A DNA stretch of 64,000 nt from an uncultured bacterium (GCA_949296425.1 CASFPN010000040.1:1-64000), one strand, 5' to 3'. Positions 42,158 through 53,132 are shown, counted from the stretch's first letter. Notes: generated by a model from the letters alone, not told the origin. Program-made: numbers and translations.

Positions 42158-44668
42158 TTAAAAATCTGACTGGAACATTAAATTAATTGTGAATGGTATT
42201 TTGGCGTATGGTTCGCCGACTTCATCCACATCTTTTATAATCAAGTAATAATCTTTATTTTTATCTGATTTAAAACTTTTTAGTTCTAATACTTTCTTGA
42301 ATATTCTGTCTTCCATTTTATCCGAACTAATATTTGCATCTATAATAATTTCGTTAGACACTTGAATGTTATTTTCTTCGTCCCATAAAGAAATACTGAA
42401 AACACGCGGTTTTACAAATCCCGAGATACTTTCTTTTTGCAGGAATGACAATGTAAATTTATTGTTTGTAATTTTTCTGGAAGAGTTTTCGAGTGAAAGT
42501 TCAACTTTTTTTATTTCTTGTTTTCTGTTTTGTTTCACTCTCAATAGCGGCAGCACTATTTCTTGTGGGCTTGCACCACCGTGAACATAATTGATACCGG
42601 CTCCTGACGTTTTAAATCTATTAATATTGCAAGGTAATGATAATTTTAAATCAGAATTTTTGAATATATAATTCATATCAAAATCAACGATACCCTGCTT
42701 TTCTACTGGAGAAGTTCCAATAATATACCTTTTTTTACACTCAATAGAATCAATAGTGCCTATTGTAATCTTTTGATGTTCTTCTAAATCGCTATATTGA
42801 TATAAGAAACCGTGGTCTGCTGTAATAATTACATTGCTACACAAAGAATTATTGAACAAAAACTTAATTTTTTCTGAAAGTATTTTTACAGTTTTTTCAG
42901 CAGCATTAAACACATCTTTTTCATTATGTTCTCCAGCTTTATCAATGTCATCATGATAAATATAAGCAATCTCTAATCCACTAAATAGAGCTCTTAAATC
43001 ATCTCTTGACATATCTTCTAAATCACTTAAAATCAGAACTTTTGAGTTTGGATTATGTGCTTGCAATATTTTTTCTCTTGATGCAGAATCCTTTGCAACT
43101 ACTCCATCTACAACAATTTCAGCTTTATTATTCATAGAAACTTCTTTATGAGGAAGTAATGATGCCATCCCCAATCTTGTATAAGAAGGGATTGAAGCGA
43201 CCATACAATCCAGTTTAACATCGGCTTTAATTGAATAGTTACTTCTAATTGCCTCACTTAATTCTTCTGCAATTTCATATCGTAATGCATCAGAAATTAT
43301 AACAACAAGTTTGTTTTTAGAAGAACGCACTTCATTGTAATAGAAATCTTTTTGCATAGGAAGATTTGAAAAAGTCCAGTTAGGAGCAATTTCTTTTACT
43401 TGGTTAGAGAATTTCAAATTAATATCATCAAGATATTTATTTACGTACAATTTTTCAACTTTATCTTTAACAGAGTCAAGTTTTCTATCGTTCAATAATC
43501 CACAATAGTAATAGAATTTTCTATATGCTTTATCTATTTTGTAATAATTTTGAGCATAGCTCTTAATAAATGTTTCAATTTTCTGTTCTGGAATCTGGGT
43601 GTTTTTCACTAACAAACTTAATTCCAAAGCCCAGAAAAGAGCATTATAAACATTTTCATACTCATTATAAAATAGTGTTCTTTTTCTTTTTTCAATAAGT
43701 ATTTTATCTTCATCTTTTAACGAATCAAATTGAGCAATCAAATAATTAACAAGGAATCTATCATATGCTCTAAGAGTTTGGAATTCAGGTTCGCTTTGTA
43801 ATATATCAGACCAGTCTGTAATATTCTCATCTATTTTAAAATCGTCTCTTTCAAACTCTTCTATCAATTCTTTATAATAAGGCATAAGCTCTGTATCACG
43901 ATACCAACTTTCTAAGAATGAATTACATTCAGCATCTTTCATATTCTTACTAATATATTTTTTATAGGTATCAGGGAAACTTGAACCTCTGAGTTGTTGT
44001 TGCAGTTTTTTGAAGACAATTCCTGCTAATAGATATTTTGCTTCTCGTTCTCCCAAGTAGCCAAATTCTTTTTCTATTAATTCCCAAAACTTATCTTCCA
44101 AGCCATACTTAGCAAATTCTTTAGATGGGGCATTTTTATCAACAATTTCTTTTATAATAAAGGTTTGAATAATTTTGTACTTATCAAATATTTTGCATTC
44201 GACAAGAGTTCCAAACATTGCTAAGTAGAAATTTTCTACCGACTTATTAGATGGTAATAAAGATTTGAAACTATTTATTCTTTTTTTATTATTAAAGAAT
44301 TTTATATGGTTTTTGAACAGGTTTTTAATTGCTATATCATAGACTTCAAATTCGGAACATAAACTATCCACCTCATCAACAGATAGAACTTGTGAATATA
44401 GCTGTGTATCAATAAACCAGTTATCTTCAATAGGAGGCATCTCAAAAGGTGCATAGATAAGATAATTGGATATCGTATCATCTTTTTCAAGCAACTTTTT
44501 GGTCAAAAGATTATTATTCTTTGTGAGCTTGTGTATTTTAATATTGGGGAGAGATAATGAATCCAGTTTTTCTTCATTTTCTCCAGTTTCATCATACCAG
44601 AACACAATTTGTCTTTCTTGCTTGTTAAAATGTTTCAATATTAATTCTTGTAATTTATCTTGTTCCAT
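42158..44668 (-). CDS. pglZ: BREX alkaline phosphatase-like protein PglZ/BrxZ
   Basis: 836 aa. Alkaline phosphatase superfamily core: KLVVIISDALRYEIAEEL with the metal-binding Asp, the Thr/Ser region SIPSYTRLGMASLLPH, VLILSDLEDMSRDDLR, and NVIITADHGFLYQYSD with the Asp-His metal ligands. The N-terminal 400 residues are helical and family-specific. PglZ is the signature protein of all BREX systems. Here the absence of pglW and the presence of brxA, brxB and brxL place it in type I. Likely a metal-dependent phosphodiesterase; its target is not established. Confidence 0.93.
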   Translation of the reverse strand: MEQDKLQELILKHFNKQERQIVFWYDETGENEEKLDSLSLPNIKIHKLTKNNNLLTKKLLEKDDTISNYLIYAPFEMPPIEDNWFIDTQLYSQVLSVDEVDSLCSEFEVYDIAIKNLFKNHIKFFNNKKRINSFKSLLPSNKSVENFYLAMFGTLVECKIFDKYKIIQTFIIKEIVDKNAPSKEFAKYGLEDKFWELIEKEFGYLGEREAKYLLAGIVFKKLQQQLRGSSFPDTYKKYISKNMKDAECNSFLESWYRDTELMPYYKELIEEFERDDFKIDENITDWSDILQSEPEFQTLRAYDRFLVNYLIAQFDSLKDEDKILIEKRKRTLFYNEYENVYNALFWALELSLLVKNTQIPEQKIETFIKSYAQNYYKIDKAYRKFYYYCGLLNDRKLDSVKDKVEKLYVNKYLDDINLKFSNQVKEIAPNWTFSNLPMQKDFYYNEVRSSKNKLVVIISDALRYEIAEELSEAIRSNYSIKADVKLDCMVASIPSYTRLGMASLLPHKEVSMNNKAEIVVDGVVAKDSASREKILQAHNPNSKVLILSDLEDMSRDDLRALFSGLEIAYIYHDDIDKAGEHNEKDVFNAAEKTVKILSEKIKFLFNNSLCSNVIITADHGFLYQYSDLEEHQKITIGTIDSIECKKRYIIGTSPVEKQGIVDFDMNYIFKNSDLKLSLPCNINRFKTSGAGINYVHGGASPQEIVLPLLRVKQNRKQEIKKVELSLENSSRKITNNKFTLSFLQKESISGFVKPRVFSISLWDEENNIQVSNEIIIDANISSDKMEDRIFKKVLELKSFKSDKNKDYYLIIKDVDEVGEPYAKIPFTINLMFQSDF

Positions 44669-44679
44669 TATCTATTTAC

Positions 44680-45180
44680 CTATAAAGTAATTAAATCCAT
44701 CAAAAATTTGTTCACAAGAACAAAAGTTCGTTTTTGTTCATTTATTATTGCAATATCTTTTTCCCCATGAAAAAGATTATTTCTTAGTCTAAAAATAATA
44801 TATAAAACAGCTTTTATTTTATTTTGATGAGAGCATTGAGTATCTCTAAATTTTTCTATTACAAAATCCCTGTAAGTGTGTTCATGTTCTTTCCATAACA
44901 GATTCTCTGTATCATATATATTATCAAATACTTTATACCTATCTTTGAAATAATCAAAAATTACATCCACTTCTAAATTATTAATTGAAATATGACTTTC
45001 AACGAAATTATTGACCTTAGAAATTTTGGCAAAATTATCCATACATCTATCTTCAAAAAGATTCCAAATCATAGCAAAATTAAATATAAATGAACGTTTT
45101 TGCTTAAAGTTTGTAACTGTTTCATTACAATTTAGAGTTTCTATTAATTTTTCTATTGTTTGTCTTTCGGAATGTGGCAT
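44680..45180 (-). CDS. HEPN-like protein inserted in the BREX operon
   Basis: 166 aa, mostly helical. The C-terminal helix RLRNNLFHGEKD contains R133-N-N-L-F-H138, matching the R-x4-6-H motif of HEPN ribonucleases and related proteins. No companion minimal nucleotidyltransferase is present. It lies between pglX and pglZ, 11 bp before the pglZ start and 21 bp after the membrane protein gene, in the same direction, so it is expressed with BREX. It may be an RNA-targeting toxin module attached to the system, for instance an abortive back-up, but the motif alone does not prove nuclease activity. Confidence 0.65.
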   Translation of the reverse strand: MPHSERQTIEKLIETLNCNETVTNFKQKRSFIFNFAMIWNLFEDRCMDNFAKISKVNNFVESHISINNLEVDVIFDYFKDRYKVFDNIYDTENLLWKEHEHTYRDFVIEKFRDTQCSHQNKIKAVLYIIFRLRNNLFHGEKDIAIINEQKRTFVLVNKFLMDLITL

Positions 45181-45201
45181 GTTATCCTTTCAGAATAGGT
45201 A

Positions 45202-45960
45202 TTACTTTTTTCTATTATCTAATTTGAACTCTTCTTCTATAATATTTCTAAGTTTTTTTATAGAATCATTCATTTGATTAACATCATATTCTATATCTTT
45301 TTCATTTTTATAATATGCTAACAAATCATCAACGCAATAAATTACTCTTTTCTCATTTATGTCAGTAATAAAATCTTTTTTATATTTATCATCGCCTCTT
45401 TGTAAATACCATCGATGTTCTGCAATTTGTCTTAAAGTGAAACAATATATATTAATAAATTCTTCTAGTATTGAATCAAAGCCTTTCATTCTTTCAGCAA
45501 ATCTAGTATTTATATTGCATAAATGCGTATATATTTTTCTGAACTTTCTAATATTATATTCACAAGCAAAAAAAGCATCATTTGTTGTTTTTTTTATAAT
45601 GCAATCTTCATCTTTTTCAAAGTAATAAGTTAGTTCATCAATAGTTTTTAGCTCTTCGCTTAAAACATCTAACGTATCAATATAGTGTTTATACCTAAAT
45701 TCATAGATTCTAGCATCTTTATCAAATTCAGCTGTCTTATAAACAGCATACCAAGTTATACCACCAGTTATAATCGCTCCAAGTAATGTTGTTAAAGGAT
45801 TCCAGTCGAATGAACTAAATGGAGACGGAATAAACCATAATGAAAAAAACGGAAATACTAGCCATAGTATAAGCTTAATCCCAACGATAATTAATGCTAT
45901 CGCAAAGGTAATTTTCACTATTAGCCAAATCCAATCAAGTATCTTTTTAGTTTTTTCCAT
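45202..45960 (-). CDS. Membrane protein with cytosolic helical domain inserted in the BREX operon
   Basis: 252 aa. Two membrane segments (residues ~10-45 as a long hydrophobic stretch, then ~55-75: LTTLLGAIITGGITWYAVY), followed by a ~170-residue charged, helical, partly coiled-coil domain. Its ATG follows the pglX stop with no gap. No enzymatic motif is seen. It resembles small phage-defence membrane proteins in layout only. Pairing with the HEPN-like gene suggests a two-gene accessory module with a membrane sensor or effector; that is inference. Confidence 0.65.
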   Translation of the reverse strand: MEKTKKILDWIWLIVKITFAIALIIVGIKLILWLVFPFFSLWFIPSPFSSFDWNPLTTLLGAIITGGITWYAVYKTAEFDKDARIYEFRYKHYIDTLDVLSEELKTIDELTYYFEKDEDCIIKKTTNDAFFACEYNIRKFRKIYTHLCNINTRFAERMKGFDSILEEFINIYCFTLRQIAEHRWYLQRGDDKYKKDFITDINEKRVIYCVDDLLAYYKNEKDIEYDVNQMNDSIKKLRNIIEEEFKLDNRKK

Positions 45961-48900
45961 TTACCCCTTCTTTCCTACAATATCTTTTTCTGCTTCGAGT
46001 AGTCCTTGGAATTTTGCATAGTTGACTTTTACACCGTCATCAAGGTCTAGTTCTATCTGCTCATCAGCTAAATCCTTAATCTTTCTATCAAATTCAAGGC
46101 ATTCTGTTTGGTATTTTGAATATAGTGATGTTAATTTAACATTTCCTTCGTTTTCTGCTCTTTGTATTGCATTATCCAATTTGTTTTGGAACTCGTGCAA
46201 ATAATCTTTTCTTATTCTTGATAATGTTGTTTTATCATACCTGTGCAGGTATATTAGAGCGTTGAAAGCTTTTTCTTTTCCACTTGTAAACATCCAATAA
46301 ATAGGACGTTTTTTGTAGATTTGCAAATGGTCTTTGTAGAAATCTTTTAAGAAATATGTTCTAATCCTATCTTCTGCACTCTCAGAACCTTTGCGACCTA
46401 AAACATCTGCTATATATTGCATATTCTCATTGAAATATAATTCGCCAAATGCTTTTTTCAAGAACCTTTTGAACTCTTCTATAATATCATCATCAAACCA
46501 AGTATCAGAAAGAATCGGTAAAATACCATCTTCATCAACTTCTAAATCCTGATATCTGCTCTTATCAAACTCTCCACCAGCATATATTAAACCTTTTTCA
46601 TCAAGAGAATATCTGCCGAACATACAGCCAATAGCATAAGATAGAAGTGATTTTATATCCCTTAATTCATCTGCTAAAGCGACTGTAATATCTTTATTAT
46701 CGACCTCTGGAGTCATTTCATCTTGAAGCCCATAAATTTCAATAAACAATTTGTTCAACTCTTCTTCATTGGCTTTTAGCTTGTTGAACTGTTCTTGTTT
46801 ATATTCTTTCCATTTGTTGAAACAATCTTGAACTTTATCTCCTGCTGTAATAGGTTCAACTTTATGAATATTTTTGTAGTCAACAAGACCTTTATTTCTA
46901 TTAGAGAATCTCAACAATGGATGTTGTTCAAAATCCCAAGATGTTTCAAAACTATCCCAATCGTCTTTTGATATTTGGATATTTTTTTCAACATATGAAT
47001 TTATTTTATCAATTATTAAATCTTTGTTTGTATAATAAAACGGTATTTTTTGAATATCTCCAACTGTAAGGTTTAAAGTAGGATTTAACAATTTTATTAT
47101 TTTATTAGAAATTTTATTATTTAATAAAGCCAAAATATATTTTTTTAATTTTGGTTTTACGACAATAACTGGTGCTGCTGAAGTATATTCAGAATCTTTG
47201 ATTTTTATTCTAAAAGAAGAATTGCTTGAAGTAATTAATCCCCAAGTAATTCCTTCACAATCTATAAACTTTTCGTTTCTTAACCCTCCATGCGATGCAT
47301 ATTCTAATGTTGCTTCCTTTGACCAATTTATAACATATTCTAAATTGCCATACCATTTTCTATAATTTCCACCTTTATTGCAGCATTTCCAATATGAGGC
47401 TTGCTTGCTTACTTCGTGCCATAATCTTAGGTATTTCTCGTCATTATGAGTTTTGGTTCTTCCGGCTGAAACAATAAAGTCTTTTAATAAATTATTTGTG
47501 CTAAACAAATTTTGAAATTTAGAAGATACCCAATATGCAATAGGACAACTAGGAATACTCATTAAATTGCTAGTTGTATTTTCATAATACCACCCACAAT
47601 CTTTATTTTTTTTAGCTTCCAATGCTTTGATTGGTTGATTTGTGGGACCAGGAAAATCTGATAGTTTAATATAAGATGCAGTTTGTTCTTTATTTTTGCG
47701 ATTTTTAATCAATGAAAAGGTACAAATAGGAACAGTTGCACCTTCAAATCCAGAATATTCCAATTGAATTAAAGTTGTAATATTGGTATTTCGCAACATG
47801 TTTATTCTTAATTCCTTATAAGTAGGAATAAACATCCATACGAAAGGAGTCATGAAGCCTAAATGTCCTTTTGTTGCAGTTTTGTTTATAGCATATTCCA
47901 TGAAAGTTGAAAATAAATCAGATTTTACATCTTTATATTCTTTTTGTATGAATTCTGCTAATCTTGGTTCCATATACTTATTGCCCATATATGGAGGGTT
48001 TGTAATTACACACTCGTATTGTTGTTGCATAATACTAGCTTGTTGAATAAGAATTGGAAGTTTTGTTTTTAAATCTTGAATTACATCTGTGTATAATAAT
48101 CCCATATTCAAGGACTGAATATCTATCAAACGTTGTTCCCAGAAATCAAAATCAAAGTCTTTAACTTTAATAATTGAGCCATATATTTTAGCATCTTTGA
48201 AGGTTTCAACAAGGTTCTTTATCTGTTGTTGAGCCAATAATTGATTTTCAACACCATTCATTAAGGCTTCTTTTACTCTTTCGTCAATCCAGTTAGTTTC
48301 TTGAATTGACACAACATTTATAGATGTTATCTTATTTAATATATTTTTATCGTCTTGATATGCTCTCATCATAACTGCAAATTGAGCTAATTGAACAGCT
48401 CGATTACATATATCAAGACCAAATAAATTATTTTTTAATATTAGGCTTGGAATATCGCTCTCAATATAGCCTGATTCCTTATACATCAAGTACAATAGAC
48501 TATAAGCGTAAACCAAAATGTGTCCAGAACCACAAGCAGGGTCGAAAACTTTTATTTGTTCAGGTAAAATACCTTTCATTATATGTGATTCTAGTTCTTT
48601 TTTATCTTCATCCGTAAGATGTCTTGGTTCAAGATAAAATTCCATTGAATCTTTTAATTTTGAAGTTGAGTGAGCTTCTTGCCATAATCTACCCAAAGAA
48701 TTTTGAGTCATATATTTTACAATCCATTTGGGCGTAAATAATTGTGTAGCATAAGGAATTTCATTTGCTTTATATCTTTTCTTTGCTTGAATTACCCTGT
48801 CTTTTTCTGCTTGATTATAATACTGATAAAGCCAGCCGATAATTTCTACAACTTGCCAGTTGGATTTATCAAGAGATAGCATTTCTTTTATTACAGAATC

Positions 48901-49470
48901 AGCACTATTCATCCCTTGAGGGAATAATAGTTCTGTATAGTCTTGGATTTGTTCAAACAAGAATGGAAGTTTTTTGTTCATTACATTACATTGATGAATT
49001 AGTAATGTCTTAAAAATTGTATCCTGATTATTATTTTGAACAGCCGATATAACAGTTTGTTTTTCTTCATCATTCAATTGTGATGAAACAGATACTGCAA
49101 ATTGGTTAAGGTTATCTATATTGGAAATAATATTAAAATTATTTTCGCTATAGCCATTAACCTCCATATAATATAGAGCAATGAATCTGTTGAACCAAGT
49201 ATATGCAACTTCATCAATCAAGTTTTCATAACCTTTTGACTTAATTTCTCTTTGTAAGGTCTCAACTTGTTTTTTGCTGAAGAACTCTCCATTTATTTTC
49301 ACTTGTCTGTCATCTTCAAATTCATAATTGACAGCTCTATTATCTTCATAAAATCCCATCAGTTTTGCTTGAAGCTCAACTCTTTCTTTAAGTTTTCTTC
49401 TTGCTTTTATAGCAAAGTCTTTTAGTGCTGATTTATCTAATGTTATTTCGTTTTCTAATAGTTCTGTCAT
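45961..49470 (-). CDS. pglX: BREX-1 adenine-specific DNA methyltransferase PglX
   Basis: 1169 aa from the ATG at 49470 (AAAGGAAG upstream). SAM-binding motif VFDPACGSGHILVYAY at about residues 309-324 and catalytic motif NPPYMG at about 491-496 identify a gamma-type N6-adenine methyltransferase. The C-terminal half contains target-recognition and specificity regions and helical tail (QNKLDNAIQRAENEGNVKL). In type I BREX this enzyme marks host DNA at a non-palindromic motif and is needed for both protection and defence. The frame is intact along its whole length, with no recombinase-type inverted repeats noticed inside it. Confidence 0.93.
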   Translation of the reverse strand: MTELLENEITLDKSALKDFAIKARRKLKERVELQAKLMGFYEDNRAVNYEFEDDRQVKINGEFFSKKQVETLQREIKSKGYENLIDEVAYTWFNRFIALYYMEVNGYSENNFNIISNIDNLNQFAVSVSSQLNDEEKQTVISAVQNNNQDTIFKTLLIHQCNVMNKKLPFLFEQIQDYTELLFPQGMNSADSVIKEMLSLDKSNWQVVEIIGWLYQYYNQAEKDRVIQAKKRYKANEIPYATQLFTPKWIVKYMTQNSLGRLWQEAHSTSKLKDSMEFYLEPRHLTDEDKKELESHIMKGILPEQIKVFDPACGSGHILVYAYSLLYLMYKESGYIESDIPSLILKNNLFGLDICNRAVQLAQFAVMMRAYQDDKNILNKITSINVVSIQETNWIDERVKEALMNGVENQLLAQQQIKNLVETFKDAKIYGSIIKVKDFDFDFWEQRLIDIQSLNMGLLYTDVIQDLKTKLPILIQQASIMQQQYECVITNPPYMGNKYMEPRLAEFIQKEYKDVKSDLFSTFMEYAINKTATKGHLGFMTPFVWMFIPTYKELRINMLRNTNITTLIQLEYSGFEGATVPICTFSLIKNRKNKEQTASYIKLSDFPGPTNQPIKALEAKKNKDCGWYYENTTSNLMSIPSCPIAYWVSSKFQNLFSTNNLLKDFIVSAGRTKTHNDEKYLRLWHEVSKQASYWKCCNKGGNYRKWYGNLEYVINWSKEATLEYASHGGLRNEKFIDCEGITWGLITSSNSSFRIKIKDSEYTSAAPVIVVKPKLKKYILALLNNKISNKIIKLLNPTLNLTVGDIQKIPFYYTNKDLIIDKINSYVEKNIQISKDDWDSFETSWDFEQHPLLRFSNRNKGLVDYKNIHKVEPITAGDKVQDCFNKWKEYKQEQFNKLKANEEELNKLFIEIYGLQDEMTPEVDNKDITVALADELRDIKSLLSYAIGCMFGRYSLDEKGLIYAGGEFDKSRYQDLEVDEDGILPILSDTWFDDDIIEEFKRFLKKAFGELYFNENMQYIADVLGRKGSESAEDRIRTYFLKDFYKDHLQIYKKRPIYWMFTSGKEKAFNALIYLHRYDKTTLSRIRKDYLHEFQNKLDNAIQRAENEGNVKLTSLYSKYQTECLEFDRKIKDLADEQIELDLDDGVKVNYAKFQGLLEAEKDIVGKKG

Positions 49471-49558
49471 CAATACTTCCTTTATCGTTTGAAAAGTTCC
49501 AATATTTTAGGGATTAGGTTGGTTTTATAATGGTTACTCCTATTTACACCATTTACCC

Positions 49559-52500
49559 CTAGCCTTGAAGTTTAATACGTTTATTGTTCCTGATTCTGTT
49601 TTTCAACTCTTCTGATAGTTTATTGATATAGTTATCAACATCTTCTTCAGTCTCAAGAATTTGCATAGCCTGAACAACATTTGTAGGATTTACGAATACT
49701 AATTCTTTCTGAATCATTGGTTCAGAGTCTGGATGTTCTTCTGTACCTGTTTGTTGGTGTAATTCTAAATTCTTTTTCGCAATGCTATCTTCTGAAATTT
49801 GTTTCAAAATTTTTTCATAATATAATTTTGCTTTTTCTTCAATAGCCTTTAACACTCCAAAATCAGTTGCTCTTTCATACAAATCAGTAACATTAATCTT
49901 GAATAAGTTGCTATATCTTTCACATTCAAGCCCCTGTTTGGATGCTTCTTCTGCTAAATAATAAGCTAAATCACTTATAACTTCTCCTAATGCCTGTTTA
50001 TAATCTTCTAATACATTATTAACAATAGAAGTTATATCCGAATTTAAGACAGGAAGGTCTTTAATCATAGAATATGGTTCAGGAGAATCTATTATCGATT
50101 CAAGTTTAGAAATTAGTTCATTTAATTTAGCAACCTCTTCTGATTCAAAAGTTGTTAAATAAACTTCATTTCTTTTTACTCTGTCATATATTTTCAATGA
50201 TTCATCAAAAATACCAACTTGAGTATTAAAGAATGATTTTAGGAGTTTATATTCTTGTTTCCAAGTTAATAAATTATCCTTTTGCTTTATCAATAAATCA
50301 AATAATCCGTTTACATCTGGCTCATTCTTAAGCTCTTTTAATGTAGAAAGACCAAGTTCAATAACAGTCTTTTTAGGATATTTTGGGTTATTATGTCTTC
50401 CATTAAGCTCTTGTAAATCTCCAATCATATTTTGAAGATTTTCCCTTATTGAATTTGCAAGTTTTTCTCCATCATCTACAAAGTCTTGTTTTTCAAATAG
50501 TTCTTGTGCTATTGCTATTACTTGCTGGATTTTTGCACTATCTATTTTTTCTTTCAATTTGATTACAGTGCTTTGGATTTCTCTGTCATTTGTCAAATAT
50601 TTTACTGTATTATAATCCTGATAATTGCATTGAACACCATTATAGAGAATAGAAATATCTCCCTTTACAGCTAAATCTGCTACAACACCTGCAATATCAT
50701 TTATAGACCAACCATAAGGTTTTCTTGTGTATTGTTGTTTTAATCCCTGCATTGTAACAGTACAACTCATCGAGTTATTTAGTTGAATAAATGCTAAAAC
50801 ATCATCAAGAGCTTTTTTGTTTCTTTCATCCAATTTACCTTGAGGAGCAATGAGTTTTGCATGGATTTCTTTTTCATCCCTAACTCTTTCTTGGATAAAA
50901 TGAAGATTTGTATATGTATTTTCTACAATTTGTTTCAAAGCATTTTCAATCTTTGCAGCAGCACTTGTTGCACTAACTTCCATAATCTGACCGTTTGTGT
51001 AGAAAGTAGATTCAAGAATAGCTTGTTCTAATAAAGTTTTTACCCTTTTCTTGCGTTCTATTAATTCAGCACCTCTGTTTTTTAATATCATATCCTGCAT
51101 TTCAGACTGTTTTACACTGCTTTTTTGCTTGATATACTTGTCTGTTTTTAAGATAGTTTCAAGTTCTTGTAGGTAACCGTTTTCATTCAATTTGATAAAT
51201 AATGTATTTCCTGCAAGGAACTTCATTTTTAGCTCAGATTCGCTGAATTTATAATCAGAGTTCATAGAAGTAATAAATTTAACTTCTATATCTTCTGCCT
51301 GGCTTCCTCGTACTACATCATCAACTTTTCTTACAAAATAATAAGACTGCCCTTGAGGATATGGAGTTATTGACTTTTTAGTATAAATCTCTTCATATAT
51401 ATTTCTATAGACTTCATTTAACACATCGCTAGAATCAATCTGAGTGTTTTTTATACCTCTTGTCACATCTTGCTCTTCGTTTGTTAAGAATGAATATTCT
51501 TCTCCGTTTTGTTGTATTAGTGTAGCTTGTTTTAATCTTGTTAAAGCTCCTTCTATTTTGGATTTTAGTGCATTTTTACTTTCATTAATATTTGATATGA
51601 TTAATGTTGCAATATTTTCTACATCACAAGGAACTTCTTTAATGTATTTAATCAAGAATAAAACCTTTAATACTTCAATATCAAAATCTTCTATATCTGG
51701 ATTCCCCTCTTGGGCTTGTGCAATTATTCTTACTATATCTGTATCAATAAAAGTCTGGATAGTAGAATAAAACACATTAAATGGAACTAATTCCGTAATC
51801 TCTTTATCACCGTATTCTTTTAATGCCGTATGGAAAGCATTTAGCATTGAACGTTCTCCCGATGCCAGGTGCACTCCGGCATGAGAGAAATTCCTTAATT
51901 CTGTAAATACGCTTTGCAGCAGTTTAAACTGATATGGTACAAACGGATAACAATCAACGAAATCTCCCGAGTTTTCATACATTTTCATGCCGGAAGTTTG
52001 GCTGGAAAAAGTTATTAGATTAGCCAATATCTTTTCTTGTTCATTGTAGTAATCAGAAAGAAGAGTTTTAGCATCCTCCCTTTTTTCTAACAGTCTTCGC
52101 TTAATAACTTCATCAGTATTTGAACCCGATAAACTTAATTTTGTATCAAATCTGCCTTGAATTTTGGAGAAATCTTGATCTCTAAAGCGTTCTTTGGTAA
52201 TAGAATCTATTGCCTCTTGAGAAGTTACCATTACCCAGGCTCTTCCATTACACATCGTACCCAAGTTTTCAACAACTGTCTGTAAGCTAAGCATAAGGTT
52301 TGTATTATCGCTTATAAATTGACCAATCTCATCGACTAAGAAAATAAGTCGATTCTTACTACCTTTACTTTCAAGATATTCTTTTATTAGCTTTGCAAAC
52401 CCTTCTGGTGTAATCCCTGAATCTTCAACAACATCTTTAAATAAGTCTTGTGTACTTTGTTCTGTTGTCCCTGTAACTTGAACATAAGCCTTTATAAAGA

Positions 52501-53122
52501 AGTCTTTAAAGAATCCAATTGCATTAGATGCTTCTTCCCAAGATACACCGCTTTCTGAGGTTATAATTTGTTTAAATTCTTCATATTTTCCATTTTTATC
52601 AAGATATCTTTCAATATCTGCAAGTTTAGGATAGTTTGCAGAGTAACCCTGAGATTCATTAAAGACCTTTAAAAAGACTTCAACAATGCCATCTTTTCTT
52701 TGTTTTGTATCTTTTGAGCTTTTAGAATCAATGTTGAACAAAATAGTTTCTGTAGGAACGGATGTAGCTAATTTCATATCTGCATAAGTCCAATCATCTA
52801 AATTAGATTTCCCTTCAAAGAATTCTATTGTTTTTTTACCTTTTACTTCTTTATTCGCAAGGAGATATGACAATATCTTTAAGAAGTGAGATTTACCTGA
52901 ACCAAAGAATCCGGAAATCCATACTCCAACTTTATCTGTTCTTTCTTCAAATGAGTTACGATAATTGCTGTAAAATGTGCTAAAGTGCTTGGAAAGCTCT
53001 TTTGTTACAACAAATTCGTCCAGTTCCTGATAAATAATAGCCTCGTCATCAACTTGTTCTACTTTAACAACGCCGTTAATGTTTCTATTGATATCTTTTT
53101 CAAATAATTCTCTTAGCTTCAT
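49559..53122 (-). CDS. brxC: BREX ATPase BrxC
   Basis: 1187 aa from the ATG at 53122, preceded by AAAGGTG and lying 10 bp after the brxB stop; the frame is open upstream within brxB. P-loop GFFGSGKSHFLKIL (71-78), Walker B LIFLVDEIGQFI, and a sensor-like VMVTSQEAID. The remaining ~800 residues are helical with coiled-coil segments, as in the BrxC/PglY family. It is the large ATPase of the BREX complex. Its exact action on DNA is not established. PglX follows after 88 bp. Confidence 0.93.
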   Translation of the reverse strand: MKLRELFEKDINRNINGVVKVEQVDDEAIIYQELDEFVVTKELSKHFSTFYSNYRNSFEERTDKVGVWISGFFGSGKSHFLKILSYLLANKEVKGKKTIEFFEGKSNLDDWTYADMKLATSVPTETILFNIDSKSSKDTKQRKDGIVEVFLKVFNESQGYSANYPKLADIERYLDKNGKYEEFKQIITSESGVSWEEASNAIGFFKDFFIKAYVQVTGTTEQSTQDLFKDVVEDSGITPEGFAKLIKEYLESKGSKNRLIFLVDEIGQFISDNTNLMLSLQTVVENLGTMCNGRAWVMVTSQEAIDSITKERFRDQDFSKIQGRFDTKLSLSGSNTDEVIKRRLLEKREDAKTLLSDYYNEQEKILANLITFSSQTSGMKMYENSGDFVDCYPFVPYQFKLLQSVFTELRNFSHAGVHLASGERSMLNAFHTALKEYGDKEITELVPFNVFYSTIQTFIDTDIVRIIAQAQEGNPDIEDFDIEVLKVLFLIKYIKEVPCDVENIATLIISNINESKNALKSKIEGALTRLKQATLIQQNGEEYSFLTNEEQDVTRGIKNTQIDSSDVLNEVYRNIYEEIYTKKSITPYPQGQSYYFVRKVDDVVRGSQAEDIEVKFITSMNSDYKFSESELKMKFLAGNTLFIKLNENGYLQELETILKTDKYIKQKSSVKQSEMQDMILKNRGAELIERKKRVKTLLEQAILESTFYTNGQIMEVSATSAAAKIENALKQIVENTYTNLHFIQERVRDEKEIHAKLIAPQGKLDERNKKALDDVLAFIQLNNSMSCTVTMQGLKQQYTRKPYGWSINDIAGVVADLAVKGDISILYNGVQCNYQDYNTVKYLTNDREIQSTVIKLKEKIDSAKIQQVIAIAQELFEKQDFVDDGEKLANSIRENLQNMIGDLQELNGRHNNPKYPKKTVIELGLSTLKELKNEPDVNGLFDLLIKQKDNLLTWKQEYKLLKSFFNTQVGIFDESLKIYDRVKRNEVYLTTFESEEVAKLNELISKLESIIDSPEPYSMIKDLPVLNSDITSIVNNVLEDYKQALGEVISDLAYYLAEEASKQGLECERYSNLFKINVTDLYERATDFGVLKAIEEKAKLYYEKILKQISEDSIAKKNLELHQQTGTEEHPDSEPMIQKELVFVNPTNVVQAMQILETEEDVDNYINKLSEELKNRIRNNKRIKLQG

Positions 53123-53132
53123 AACTACACCT

